Positions 1-12,748 of a stretch of DNA of 64,000 bases are shown here, in pieces (position 1 is the stretch's first letter; every line of letters begins with the position of its first letter). Where the stretch lies: NCBI GenBank assembly GCA_963971425.1, contig OZ020526.1:6413976-6477975 (forward strand), written 5' to 3'. Made by a program: the position numbers and the translations under genes. The notes under the pieces were generated by a model. It was not told the origin of the DNA and searched no databases. It worked only from the letters and a program-made list of their open reading frames with translations. Source of the DNA: Bryoerythrophyllum caledonicum. Its lineage: Eukaryota; Streptophyta; Bryopsida; Pottiales; Pottiaceae.

Positions 1-3000
1 AAAATTGGGAAAGAAAACCGCACTCGATTTGGAGTTGCGGTTCATTTGACCACACTGTCGGAACGGTCGGCAGTGTCCCTAAATTGGCCTATTCTGGGTT
101 TTTTGGCCATAACTCTCTCATTTTTGAAAGTTTTTGAACATGTAATATACTGTTGAAAGCACCTTGAAAACGCGCTTTCAACGATATAAAGCGCACAACG
201 AACACCTTAGGGCCGACCAAACGGCGGTCGGCTTTGTAGTCCGCGGAGCAAACGCCCAAGGATGGAACGATGTGCGGTTGGCGAGGCGGACGACACGGGG
301 GACGCCCAAATGGCAAAAACCGACCGCCGAACGAACGACCTGGTGGTCGGCCATTCCAATATGCTTATGGTTAGTAAAGAAAGAAAATGAATCAACATTT
401 CTTATATAGTCTATTTTAAGTAGAACCACTATTCACAAGTTCTATTCTTTATGTTTCCAAGCGCATAGGATATTTGGAATGGAGTATCCACTTGTATTCG
501 CATAAAATCTTCCAGACATTCCTCTTACTAGTAATGCATATGACTCTTTTTCCTTATTTAGAGTGCACGTGCAATGTCAAACTATCCGGAAAAAAAAGTT
601 TTAAACCACTTTTGTGTTGCCAAAGAGCAGAGAGAAGTGGAGGAGAGGGGAGGGAGTTGCTAAAATTTGAGGCTTGGTGGCGTGGTGGCCGTCCGCAAAG
701 CTCTGGAGGCGGACGGCATGGCGGTCGACCACTAAGTGCTGAATAACTGATCTCAAGTCGATTGATCAAGGATGTTCGATCGACATCGAGTGGAGCGAGA
801 CCGTCCGATTAGGCGGACGCAATCGAGTGCGTCCGCAATCGAACGACCATCAATGGATGAGATTGATCGGACGACTACGATTCATGGTGTCGATCGTGCG
901 GCCGTCCGATCGAGCATTATGGCCAAGTCCGTTTGCCATCGGACAGCCTGAGCAATCTCAAGTGAGGTTGGGCGAAGTCCAAGACATGATACTGACTTAG
1001 ATGAAGATTAATTGTACATGGGCACGTTGTTATGTAGTCTATATGGATAATGTCTTGGTGCATGAACACTATTCTGTAAATTTTGAAGGTCGTTTTTTAA
1101 GATCTTCTAGTAGATGTTTATTTCTACATTGCGGCCATGTCAATGTAAACAAAGAATATACATTGTATGTTATTCGTTTTTAAATAAACTTGGTTGATTA
1201 TTTTTTGTATAAGTGGATGTGTGGAATGAGAAAATTTTATACATTCCAACGTCTCCAACATTACATTTGAAAGGAGTAATTATTTTTGCAAGGATGTATA
1301 TAGTGAATTTGGAACTTGGAGAAAGGTGCAACTATTTAACGATACTTTCCAAAATCATAATGTCGATAATGTTCTACAAACAATGTGATTATCTTAGCAA
1401 TGTCTTAAAATATTTCCAAACTCTACACCATTTCGGGGTGGCAATGTTTGTGTTTCAGATAGAATTGGAAGTTGGGGGTTTGAACCAAGGTTGAACTTTC
1501 TAAACACACTTGGAATCAAAAAAGAAGCGCAGAAGTTAAAAGATGAAGTGTTGGACCGGTTGAATCGGACTTCCTCGTTCATGTGAAAACCCATATTTCT
1601 AATACACAATGCTCTTGAGATTATATTGCCAATTTCGGAATGGTATGGCATCTGAGAATCCGACAAAGAACCAACGACTTCTAAATGGATGAAGTACTCC
1701 ATTGGAAGAGTTCATCCGCATTTAACGCATCCATTAGTTATCCAATGGACTATTGCCATACCATCTTGGAAGGAGCATGTCAAAAAGGAGAGCGTAAAAG
1801 CCCTCAAAAGCACTTATTAATGAGATCTCAAAATTTAGAAATACACTACAAGGTCGAGCTCACAAGCTTAAATCATTGGATGTGGACCATTTTTAAATTT
1901 TTAGAATGCCACAATAGAATTATGGAATAGCCCAATAGTGCCGCATTTAAATAAAAGGTACGGATATAGTCCTAGTGGCAAAAGGTAATGGCTAGATCTT
2001 CCATAGTTAGGTATGGCAATGGCATGTATTCCGAAATTTACATGTTAAGCGAGATATATTTGGAAAATCAACCACCATCAAAATTTGAATATATCCATGC
2101 ATGAATTTCATATCGATAAACATGCTATATGGAATATCACTCTTGCACCTATTATGCTACTACGATTGATTGAAATTGATTATGCGTTCAAGGAAAAAAC
2201 AATGATTATTTAGAATAATTGTTTTTATTATTTTCGTCAGAAAGACCACACTACTAGTTATTGTTGGAAACACTATTGGCAAAAAACTTGTAACAAGAAT
2301 TTGAACTCATCTTACTCTTGAGCCATATAAAATTAACTCCTGTGGACCTAAGTGCACTTTATGGGGTTTATTATGTTTACCTTGACTACGATCATCTTTC
2401 AATTCAAGTGGTTAAATTTCACGAAATTTTGACCACATCATCTCGTATAAGTTGAATTTTTTTTCCTATCCTTACATTTTCAATAAGTTTCTTTTTGCAA
2501 GCTAAACCCCTAAAATTCTTTGAGTATTTCTCATTAAAAACATAAAGAACGTACGTTTACTTTGTGCAAAAAGAAATGAGGGGAAAAAAAGCTTGAAGCT
2601 CTACTTTAACCATGACATCTTCAACAATACATTTAGAATAACATGCTTTCAAAATTTCATGAAAGTAGACGGTACAGATTGAGAGATTATACAGTTTGAA
2701 GCAAAAAACAAGGTTTTTTTTTCTCTTCTATGTGTTTTGTGGATCATCTCCCTTCGAATTTTTATGATGTCAATTTCGAGCATTAGTTTAGGATCAAATT
2801 TTCTACAAAAATTTGATATACAATGTTAGTTCCTTGCAAGAAGAATCAAAGAGAAATATAGGGTGCAAAATATTCAAAAACATTGTGGAAGTGATTGGGG
2901 TTCAAATACTATCATAATATATGTATATATTTTTTTTGTGGTGAACCTAATTTGTCATAAAATGAGAATTCCAACAATAAAAAGGATGACATATATTGTA

Positions 3001-4900
3001 TCATGTAGTCAAATAAAACTATAGAGCAGAAACATTAAAAAAAAAATTAAGTATAAAAAGGATTGTGTATATATTCAAAAATTAGTAATTAGTGTTAAAA
3101 GTTCATATCAATTAGTCTAAATAGCTAAAAGACATATTAAGCCAAGACTTCATTAAGAGTTAGTTATGATTTGAAGAGGTGCATCCATTTAATGAACGGT
3201 TGTGGAAGTTAAAGAAGTTATAATACACACCTCTTCCCAAGAGGTGTGTTCCCCAAAATTTAGATTATAAATAGCATTGGAATTACAATAATTTCACCAC
3301 TACCACGTTGAAGATTGGAGTGTGTCGTAGCTTTGGAAGCTAGTTTTCTTGGTTGCTATATGTATTTGATTATGATTAATATATGTGATTATTCATTGTG
3401 TAATTATTGTCTTAATTTTGTGAATTGAGTCATTTGTAATACATTGAATATTAATACTTCATCATAAATTAGAGAATTACTCTAATTTGTCTAACTAATA
3501 CAATTTTGTGTATATGAAGATTAATTATACACATTGTGATGAGATGTAAGTGTGATTGAATTAAATTAATGTAGAACTTGAGTGCAAGTAAGAGTATGAT
3601 TTGATTGAAGCTTTGAGTGGCATTGTAGACTCTGGATTAAAAAAATGGGTTGCTAAGCGAGCTCCATTTTTTCTGGTGAGGGGGGAGGAAGGACATAGTC
3701 TCAGAAGCAAGTTTATGGGCGACAAGTGTGGCTAGCCTTGTTGAGAGCCCCCGTTTATTGTAGATCTTAGTAGCAGAGAGGTTCAGGATGCAATGAATTG
3801 TGTTGGGAAGAGCTCAAAACATCAGATCTGGGGTTAGCTGATCTCGAATCGCACATGAAGGCTTAATCTTAGAAAAATAGATCTGAGAGCGAGGGTTTGG
3901 TGATGGTGCAAAGATCCTTGTCTGGTGGGAGTTAGAAGTCAGATCTAACCCAGATCCAGTGAGATAACAACAGATCTGCTACCTCTCAAGTCTCTTCCTC
4001 CTCCTCGACCCAGACACTCCATACACAAGATTGAACAAGGGATCGACGCAACAAGGGTAAACGGCAGCAACTTATCGCCAACACATGTTATACTTTACTC
4101 ATCTTATTGTTCTCACACATTATTGATCTCTCTTAATAGATGCTCCACACACATTAGTCATAGCACTAAGCACAAACATCTTGCTACTAATCCTTTAACC
4201 CATAGGCACAGCACTAGAAAATTTGTATCTACGCAGCGCACGCGGAAGCACTGGAAATTTTTGTGCAGAACTACAGGACGAACAAGAGGAGCACATCAAC
4301 ACACCAACCCGCCCCACAGACTGGAGGCGTGGTATAGTTGCCCACAAGACTGCAGCTCCAACCCGGAATCACCCCGCGCGCCCCCACAAACAACCTGCGT
4401 CACCAACACAATTCCACAATACATCAGCAACAACAACAAGCAACCTCGAAGTAACCTGTGGCAGGCAATCAACAACCAAGCTACAACAACACATCAACAA
4501 GAACAGCACGCGCACGAAAAGATAAAACGAACAAAAGATGTAAGTGCACCTACACAACCATCAATTTATCTCTCGATCCACCTCCAATCTCTCTACATCC
4601 TCTCTTTCCCCGCAACAGGTTCCCTCTCCCCACGGTCCTCCATCCCTCATCCCTCCCTCTCTCTTCCTCCTCCCTCCCCCCTCTCTCCCCCCCCAACCTC
4701 ACCAACCTCAGCTCATCCTCCTCCCAAGACCCTTCCTGCAGCCCCCTCTCCCCCCAAACCCATCACTGCCCCCCCTCCAAACTCACCCCCACTCACACAC
4801 CAAATCCTCTACACACCCCAGCCAGCTCCCCGCGCTCCCCACATACCCCAACCGACCTCCTCACCCTCGACACACTCCTGTAGACCACAAGTAGACCCCA
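1..4900. other. Gene-poor AT-rich region with GC-rich palindromic islands
   Basis: No coding region can be supported here. Stretches at about 190-360 and 640-960 are GC-rich and made of GGCCGACC, GCGGACGG and GTCCGC words, many arranged as short hairpins (212-232, 688-717, 813-836). The rest is AT-rich, with a perfect 11-bp-arm hairpin at 3225-3249 (ACACACCTCTT / AAGAGGTGTGT, 3-nt loop). From about 3640 the sequence becomes less AT-rich and then pyrimidine/C-rich, and may be the start of the LINE 5' region, but no 5' boundary of the element is visible. Confidence 0.6.
212..836. repeat. Cluster of short CGGAC/GTCCG hairpins
   Basis: Three perfect short inverted repeats are visible: GCCGACC/GGTCGGC (212-218 with 226-232), GCCGTCCGC/GCGGACGGC (688-696 with 709-717) and GCGGACGCA/TGCGTCCGC (813-821 with 828-836). 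The same CGGAC vocabulary returns in the arrays at 12760-12830 and 13894-14090, which suggests a dispersed GC-rich repeat family. Confidence 0.6.
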
Positions 4901-4930
4901 ACTTAAACCAAAGCCCACAAAAAGAAACAA

Positions 4931-5280
4931 GACCCCCCCGACTCACCCAAGCTTACAAGACTCCCCGACGTAACATACAGTCCCCTCTGACCCAGACTCA
5001 CAAGATTCTCCGACGTAGTGAAAAGACTCCCCCGACCCAGACTCACAAGCGTAACAAACAGTCTCCCCCGATCTAGACCCACAGAACTCACCGATGTAGT
5101 GAACAGACCCCCCCCAACCCAGGCTCACAAGACCCCCCGGCGTAGCAAGCAGACCCCCCCGACACAAATTCACAAGACTTCCCGGCGTAGCGGACAGACC
5201 CCCCCCGACCCAGACGCACAAGACTCCCCGACATAGCAAACAAACCCCCCCGACCCAAACCAACAGGCTCCCCAGAAACA
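4931..5280 (+). repeat. LINE 5' tandem monomers, unit about 45 bp
   Basis: About eight degenerate head-to-tail units are present. Each begins with a C-tract (ACCCCCCCGACCCAGAC), continues with TCACAAGACTCCCCG, and ends with a CGTAGCAAACAG-like block. Units are about 45-47 bp, with one shortened copy near 5026-5061. The array lies upstream of ORF1 in the same orientation, the place where other LINEs carry promoter monomers. A looser series of GGCGCGCRCAAG-containing blocks follows at 5440-5640. Confidence 0.8.
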
Positions 5281-6160
5281 AGAACCCACACCCCTGCTCC
5301 AGAACGAGGCCCCCCTACTAAGAAAACAAGACCGCCAGACTTACTCGTAAAAAGACACACAAGCTAGACTCCCCACGGCACAGGTGGCACGAACCAGAAA
5401 AAAGAGATCGTTCTCACCAAAAATAGGAGCTCCTCTGCCGCGCGCACAAGACAGGCGGATTCCACAAGGAGTACATGATTGGCAGGCTCCTGAAAGCGAA
5501 CAAAAACATCTCGCTCCACGGCGCGCGCAAGGCTGACGAACCCCAAGACGCGAACAGAACCTACACATTCTACGGCGCGCACAAGCCCAGCTGCCTCCAA
5601 GGAGAGTTCGGATTTGGAAAATCCCGCGGCGCCTACAGAATCCTCGGACTCCACGCGAGAGACCCCTACAACGGACCTCCCATAATCAACAGGATCACAC
5701 GAAGTAAACAAGATCACCCAGCTGGAATATCGACCCGCGCAGTACACGCATAGGCCCACTCCCTACGACCTAAAGCGTTCACAACTGCAGCCTTCCCCCC
5801 TCCCCCCCCCTCTGGCCTGAGCCCCTGTTCCCCTCTACAACCTCCCTTCTCTCCAACTCCTCCCCTCTTGCAACCTTCCCCCTTACCCCCCTACGACTCC
5901 CCCTTCCCCCAGCGACCTACCATAGAGACCCTAACTCATTCCTAAATCCTCTTCTATCTAAAGTTGAGACCCTCTTCTCCATTTATGACCTCCTTCTCCC
6001 CCCATTATTTCCCGAACCTCCTCACATTACCCTCTCTCTAACTTCCTTCCTTTTATATTCAACCCACCTTACTTCAACCCCCATTACCCTCTACCTAACA
6101 TCTCTCACTCTTTATCTAATCCTTCCCACCACCAATACCAATAGAACCCGACAAAACCGC

Positions 6161-8281
6161 ATGAGTACTGGAAATCGGTGCTAATCTACCCCTCGCATAG
6201 CTACTACGAAAAAAAATAGCGGAGTAGAAGCACATAGAAGGACCAATAGTGTAGAGTTCCAAGAAAATCCTAAAAACAACCCACGCCCTAGACAAACCAA
6301 ATCTACCAACACCTCTAGAACAGAAGCCACACCCGCCAAAACAAGACCGGTGACCTCAAAACAATTGGCAACCTCATCTCTAGAGCGTGATCTCACCCCC
6401 AAACCACGAGGTAGGAAGAAGAAGGCACTGGAAACTAACCCCAACCCACCTCAACAACAACAACCAAAGTCCCCAATCCATCTCTCAGACGACCAAGAAG
6501 ACGCCCCTCTCACATTCTCTAGAACGAGCCAAAAGCGTAGGATTACCACTTCTCTCCCACTATCTCCTGACCACACAAATCAACCCTCCTCCATCGAACC
6601 TTGGAACACTATGGAACAACTTCAGAAGGAGCCCAACAGTACCACCGAAGCCATGGACATAGAAAATGGAGAAACCATCTCTAAGATGATCTGCAAGGAT
6701 AAAACCTCTATCCTCAACCCCCTCAAAGTACAACACCCTGCAAAGAAACAAAGAGGTAGCATCCCAGACCCAAACCCTAGCAGTAGCACCCCAGACAAAT
6801 CCACATTCCACTTCTGGTTGGGCTTCCCCAGTATGGAGAAGCTTGCGAAGGACGCAAACCTCGACCCACTATTTAGTGGTGAGAGCGTTCCTGACATGAT
6901 GATCAGAGGGGTACCCAAGTCAAAGGCAGAGGAAGCCATGAGTGCCACAATATCATACCCAAGAATCCCACAAATGCTATATTATAAGGTTAGGGAAGAT
7001 GGTGTTGAGGGGCAACATTATAACCTCACACAACTCCCATTTGATATTGCCACTAACCCTGATACTGGCCTATCATATGATTTTCATGTAGCCATCTTGT
7101 TCGAACTACCTAAGACCCCACTATTCCACGATGATGTCAAGAGGCTTGCTAAGGAGAGACTCACTAAGATGGACATTCCCCTTGGTACTAACCTTTTGGA
7201 TCCCCTTGCCATCCACTGCAAAGGAGTAAAAAATGAAGGACAAAAACATGTCTTTTCAGGACTAATCAAGATGCACCTCCTCAACCCAGCAACAGATGCC
7301 ATCTCTCTACTCAAGGGCACACGCTATTTCATGTTACAACTGGACCCCATGGGACCGCTGTCCTTGGGAAAAGTTTGCAATACATGGCACGCGGTGGCAC
7401 GTCAAGGTCTATCTGTCAACATCAAGAGCGACAACCTATGTGGTATTCCTGCTCATACCTTGTTTCTTAATGGCTTCACTCGTAACCTTGAGTTTGAAAT
7501 CATTGATGTCCAGAAACAGGAAAAGGAGCCCTTCGCATGGATTGTGGTACCCACTCCTACCCAAGCGAAGAAACTAGCGATGCACCAGATTACGACCTTC
7601 CATGAGATCATCCCCGCGAAGCTCAGCAACTCTGGAACCTTTACAACCAATGATAGGGCCAAGAGGGATGCGCTTACACTCGCATTATCTCAGCTACCAA
7701 TCCTGCTGAGCGTGGTTGAAACCACGAAGGCCATCACAAAAGCTTTGGAGGCCAAGAGCATTGTCAACATTTGGTTCCACCGGCAGATTAGTGGCAAACA
7801 CAATGGCTCTGCCAATGTGCAAGTCACTAATCCTATTGTCTATAGACAATACCTTAATCAAACCTTCAATATTCGTTGTCACGAAGTTGAGATTCGACCG
7901 CACCGCCGTAGTCTTGATGGCAGTGACCCCCCCTCCACCACCTTGGTAGAGAAATGGGGATTCAATGACATAAACACTGCCTTGGTGAACACGGTAGCCG
8001 CCATCAACCCCACCACCGTTCCCAACACCAACATACACGAAAAGATGGCCGCTATTGTGGCGGATGGCCACGAAAAACTTCGCTTGGAGCTATCCACTCT
8101 CAAGAGAGACATCATTCGAGAGACTAGAGAATACACAGACGCCCGCAACGCCGAGGTATACTCTAAACTTGATGATGTTGAGAAACTAATGAGCGCCGCT
8201 TTGTCTCTGATGAAGGGTATCAAAGCCAATCAAGAGAAGTCATCCCTCCCCTCCTTGGATGACCCGTCAAACGTGGATTGA
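6161..8281 (+). pseudogene. LINE ORF1 protein, one premature stop
   Basis: The frame opens at ATG 6161, meets a TAA at 6182-6184 after seven codons, and then stays open to the TGA at 8279-8281, about 706 codons in all. The first ATG after the stop is at 6611. The N-terminal 150 residues are basic and rich in P, Q, S and T. A globular section of roughly 350 residues follows. The last 90 residues are charged with heptad-like leucines and look like a coiled coil. No CCHC zinc knuckle is visible. Position and composition fit a LINE nucleic-acid-binding ORF1, but the family was not recognised by motif. Codon and base use is far less G-poor than in ORF2. Confidence 0.65.
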
Positions 8282-9254
8282 CCAAAGACCGCCCACGAAC
8301 TCTTCAACAACATGGTGATCACCAAACTCCTACACACCTAGCTACATCTCTCTTGTTAGTCACATCTCTTTCCATTACTTCATATATCCACCTCATTACT
8401 CCCTTTTCCCCTCTCCACCTGATAGTATTGTTAGTGATATATCTCATTAAAATCACTTCTTATTGCTCTCTCCACACACCTAGCACCCTCATCACTCTCT
8501 CTACACCTTCTACCTCCCTAGAACTTGTAGCTCCCTATAGGTATTTCCTTGTAAACACATGTCATTGGTATGAGTATAAACCCACGAAAAGGCCACAACC
8601 TCCCTCATGGGCTCCTCTAACTTTTATGACAAAGTTACATGATCAATACCACCACAAAAATATACACACTTCTTGTCATTGCCAATGGCATTGGCATATT
8701 ACCAAAATTTCTACTACCACACACATAACACACACCAAAAAACACAAAATACCACCACAACCTTGCCAACAACAAAAGCAACTAACCACAAACAACACAT
8801 ATAAACATCCTCACACCTCACTACCAATAGATTACAAAACACTACTATTACCTAACACACTCATTCAATTATCGTGCAAAAACAAACACCAACCGCAAAC
8901 TACGCTACCACATATGCTCATCACCCAAAACGCTAAACACCTCGTCCACTCACACACTATCACAAACACATACCCCCAAAATCAATACACCATAAACAAC
9001 AAACATACTACACTGACCCACCACACCACACCAAGTATACACACATCCATTACCAAACCCCACCCCCGTTAAACACAGCAACACCGAGTCCACAACATAC
9101 TCTAATCACAATTCCATCAACTCCAAAAAAATGCCCCACAAGAAAACCAACACAAACAAAAATAAAAATAGACAATAAAAATGAAATAGACATCATAACC
9201 ACAAGGGAAAACAATATACTACACATTTATACAAAAACAAAAACATCTAATAAC
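8282..9254 (+). other. LINE inter-ORF spacer, A/C-rich
   Basis: This spacer lies between ORF1 and ORF2. It is very poor in G on the plus strand from about 8700, full of CACACA and AACACC words. A stop-free stretch at 8278-9072 has a non-ATG start and low-complexity H/T/N-rich translation, explained by composition alone. No gene is supported. Confidence 0.6.
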
Positions 9255-12200
9255 ATGAATGCACTCACTACCCCTACATTGACCAAAAACACAAATACTT
9301 TGATAAATACTTTGACATACCCAACCAAAGACCCACATACACACTCAAACACACATAGTCTCAAAAAAATAAAGAAACATCCAAAATCCACACATAAAAA
9401 AAAAGCTCTAAAACACAACACCAAATCCAAATACACAAAACTCCTACTACTCCTAGGTGGAGACATAGAAACCAATCCAGGACCAATGCCTAACATGTTA
9501 AAAACACACCCCTCATCACATAAGAAAAATGCCAAAATATACTTTATACCAAAATACCATAATACTACATCCGGAATATAAACACATCGCCCAAACATTT
9601 GCACCACTATTAAAAGCAACACATGCACTACATCATTCACACAACACCACACACCCAAATATTGCCCAATACATACAAAAACAAAATATTCACCCACCAA
9701 CACACATATTATATGCTCTAGTAATAACCACCCATCCAAACATAAACGAATGTAACCATCTTCTAAACCTACAAAACCCGAATACAACTACATGGACAAA
9801 CACACTATTACAAGCTTTATCAAACCTACAAAATCCACCCGAAAGACATATCCATATCCCACACCCTTTTACAAAATTCCTTGCAGAAAATCAAAATATC
9901 ATAAACCACGGAAACTCAATACACAACGAATTATATAACTTCATACATAGCCAAACAATACCACCCTCAAACAATACAATAAAACAAAAATTTCCATACC
10001 TCCCTAACAATCTAATCAACGAAACACTAAAATGTTTAGATCCCATAACAGAATACACCCACCCACCCCCTCCCCCCCTCTTCCTCCCCCCACAAAACCA
10101 ATACACCAGCACAAACAACGACAAATACAAACATCATCACATGGAACACATCATCCCTCAACACCGCTCTCCCTAGCTTAAAAGCTGTGACCACATATAT
10201 AGAATCGCCACCGGCCCTAATAACCATTCAAGAAACAAAAATATCAGCCACAAAATCTATAAAATACATACAAAACACATTCCAAGAATATAAACTTATC
10301 TTTAATAACACACACGCACTAACGAGATGTATCCTACAACGAAGACCATATACACCGGGTCGCGGTGGCCTCCTTACACTAATACACAAAATATATGCCT
10401 ATCCGAGCAACATCAAAAAAATCCCTACCTCAATGCACATATCTCCCTACCTACAAATAATAAAAATTTCTAATCAACCTCTACAACCTTGGATAATCTT
10501 TCACATGTATATGCCATCCCACCCAGATGATAATAGATTTATCATAGACATTCAAAACAATATAACATCACAAATAAATTTAAACCCAAACCATACTTAC
10601 TTGATATGTGGAGACTTTAACAGAGACATATCACTAATTGGTAGACAAAATGGAAATTCCACCACCCCCCCTCAAACCATAGACTACGAATGGCGACACT
10701 TTACAAAAATCCTAAACTTTACCTACATAAAAACGGACACCCAATACTCTAGACAAGGAGGCTATAACTATAGTAATTGGAGCCTTATAGACGGCTTCTA
10801 CATAAACACAAATAACAATACACAATACACCTCCACTACAAACAAAGACATTATTCTAAACTCGGACCACTCGCCCATACAACTCCACATCCCAAATAAC
10901 ATATTAATAAGTTGTACCCCTATAAACACGAATAATACTATTATACGTATACTTAACCCGATCCCAAAAGATAATTTAGAAAAATTCAACACAAAGTTCT
11001 TTGAAGAAAACTCCATACAAATTGACTCTCTCATAAACATACTTAAAAATAATAACCAACTCACCCAAATTCAATGGCATGAAGCATGCCACACCCTAGA
11101 CACACTCATCAACAATATCTCTAATACAGTGGAACAAACTTGCAAAGCCCAACCAATACCACAAATGACAAACCGAACGTCACAACAAGGAGGTTATTTA
11201 CCCCGTAAACTTTCCAAAATTTGGAAACAACACCTAACTACATACCATATAATACGAAAAACCATCAGAACGGTAAAAAACCACCCACAATGGCGTAACC
11301 ATCCCATATGTAATGAACTACTAGCTTTATACCACACCCAAATCCCTGCTCCACCTCCCCCGGAACTTTCCCATGATACATGGATAAAAGACATTGCACT
11401 AATCGCTAAAAATGGAAATATTCAAGCCCGGAAAATAACTATAAAATATTCAAAAGACAATATTAAAAAACCCATCTCAAAATACAGACAATTATACGAA
11501 ACTAGCCCTAGGAAAATAAATAGAAAAGTTTTTTGAAAACTAGAAACCCCACCAGTAGATTGTATCACAGATCAATATAACAACATTCTAACTAGCCCGA
11601 AAGACATTGCAAACATAATATACAACCAACAAACAAAAATCAACAGACCCACGGTACCAACATGCAACTACCAACCACAACACTCAGCCGAATGCACATG
11701 TGCAGTGCGTCAGTACCCATGGCATGACCTCGACGGTTTTACTTTAGACAAACGAGGTGAACCAGAAATCCCATTACACACATACTTCAATAGAGCTATA
11801 TATGACACATGTCTCCATAACCTTGAAAACAACAAAACCCCAGGGCCAGACCGCATACCGAATTCAATACTCAAACACATGCCTCCAAGATATAATAAAT
11901 TACTATTTCTATTATTTTCTCATTGCTATAAACAAAAACAAATGCCAGCCTCATGGAAAACAAGTGCAACAATCTTACTAAACGAAAAAGGTGATCCCTC
12001 AATTCTACCAAATCATAGACCAATTGCATTAGCCAACACAACATATAAACTCTTCACTAGTACACTCACCTATATATTATCCTCATACGGTGAAAATTTT
12101 AAAACACTACACGATAGCCAAAAAGGATATAGAGCAGAGAGAAGTACCTCTAGACAAATACAAACAATAATAGTTGCACTCGAAGACGCAAAATTCACAA

Positions 12201-12748
12201 ACCAAGACATATATGTTTTATATGTTGACTTCAAAAACGCATTTGGATCTATAGACCACGGCCGTCTATTAGCAATAATGACTGATGTTGGATACCCCAA
12301 AGATGCAATTACACTAGTTGGAAATATATACTCCCAATCATCTACTTACTACACCGGAGAGCACTTTGGTAAAACTAAGTCCATCCCCATCCATAGAGGC
12401 ACTATACAAGGAGACACCCTTAGTCCATACTATTCATAATATTTTTAGAGCCACTACTTAGATGGCTAGAGCAAGGCAATTATGGATATACGTTTGGTAC
12501 ATCACAAATCACCATAAACTCCGCCGCATATGCCGATGACCTTGCTATTATAACTAACAAAACCACATCTCTACAAACACAGATTGATAAAATCGATAGA
12601 TATTGTAAATGGACGGGTATGGACGTAGGCGTCCCAAAATGCACTGCTACTGGATGCCCGAACAAATCCAAAATAAATCCAACTACATTTAAAGCCCTAA
12701 TGCAAGCTTCTAACATTAACTACCGTGGTCAACCAATCCCCATACTCA
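9255..12748 (+). pseudogene. LINE ORF2: 2A-like leader, AP endonuclease, reverse transcriptase (broken, 3'-truncated)
   Basis: ORF2 is recognisable across three frames. It starts at ATG 9255 and has a frameshift near 9530-9580. A second near 10100-10130 leads into the endonuclease, whose motifs are WNTSSL (about 10144), QETK (about 10230), ICGDFNRD (about 10605) and NSDHSP (about 10858). An in-frame TGA at 11534-11536 precedes the RT domain. RT motifs include KTPGPDRIPNS (about 11835), NHRPIAL (about 12010), VDFKNAFGSID (about 12225) and GTIQGDTLSP (about 12400). A frameshift near 12430-12440 then leads to the catalytic AYADDLAI box (about 12527). The reading frame ends at about 12748, where foreign sequence starts, so the C-terminal part is lost. 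The copy cannot encode an active enzyme. Confidence 0.85.
9441..9485 (+). other. 2A-like ribosome-skipping motif at N-terminus of ORF2
   Basis: The translated motif is a run of five leucines followed by GGDIETNPGP, matching the D(V/I)ExNPGP consensus of 2A peptides. It sits about 63-77 residues from the ORF2 ATG and upstream of the frameshift near 9530. In the established 2A mechanism the ribosome skips the last Gly-Pro bond, so an N-terminal leader of about 76 residues would be released from the ORF2 polyprotein. Activity here is inferred from the motif only. Confidence 0.8.

Larger units (their letters stand above)
4900..12748 (+). mobile_element. Decayed non-LTR retrotransposon (LINE) with APE endonuclease and RT
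   Basis: This is a LINE-type element on the plus strand. In order it has a C-rich 5' region with tandem monomers, ORF1 (6161-8281), an A/C-rich spacer, and ORF2 (9255-12748) with a 2A-like motif, an AP-type endonuclease and a reverse transcriptase. The 5' boundary is uncertain and could lie anywhere from about 3640 to 4930. The 3' end, including the last part of RT, the C-terminal domain, 3' UTR and tail, is missing because unrelated sequence begins at about 12749. Several frameshifts and two in-frame stops show that the copy is dead. The plus strand is visibly depleted in G from about 8700 to 12700. Clade was not assigned. Confidence 0.85.

Noticed and set aside
3240-3640. Possible LTR with TATAAATAG box
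   Set aside because: No primer-binding site, no TG...CA paired LTR and no gag-pol nearby.
4123-5076. Open frame of 317 codons, Pro/Ser/Thr-rich
   Set aside because: It is a product of the C-rich LINE 5' region and its tandem monomers; the translation is low complexity.
8278-9072. 264-codon open frame after LINE ORF1
   Set aside because: Non-ATG start and H/T/N/P-rich translation; the lack of stops follows from G-poor composition.
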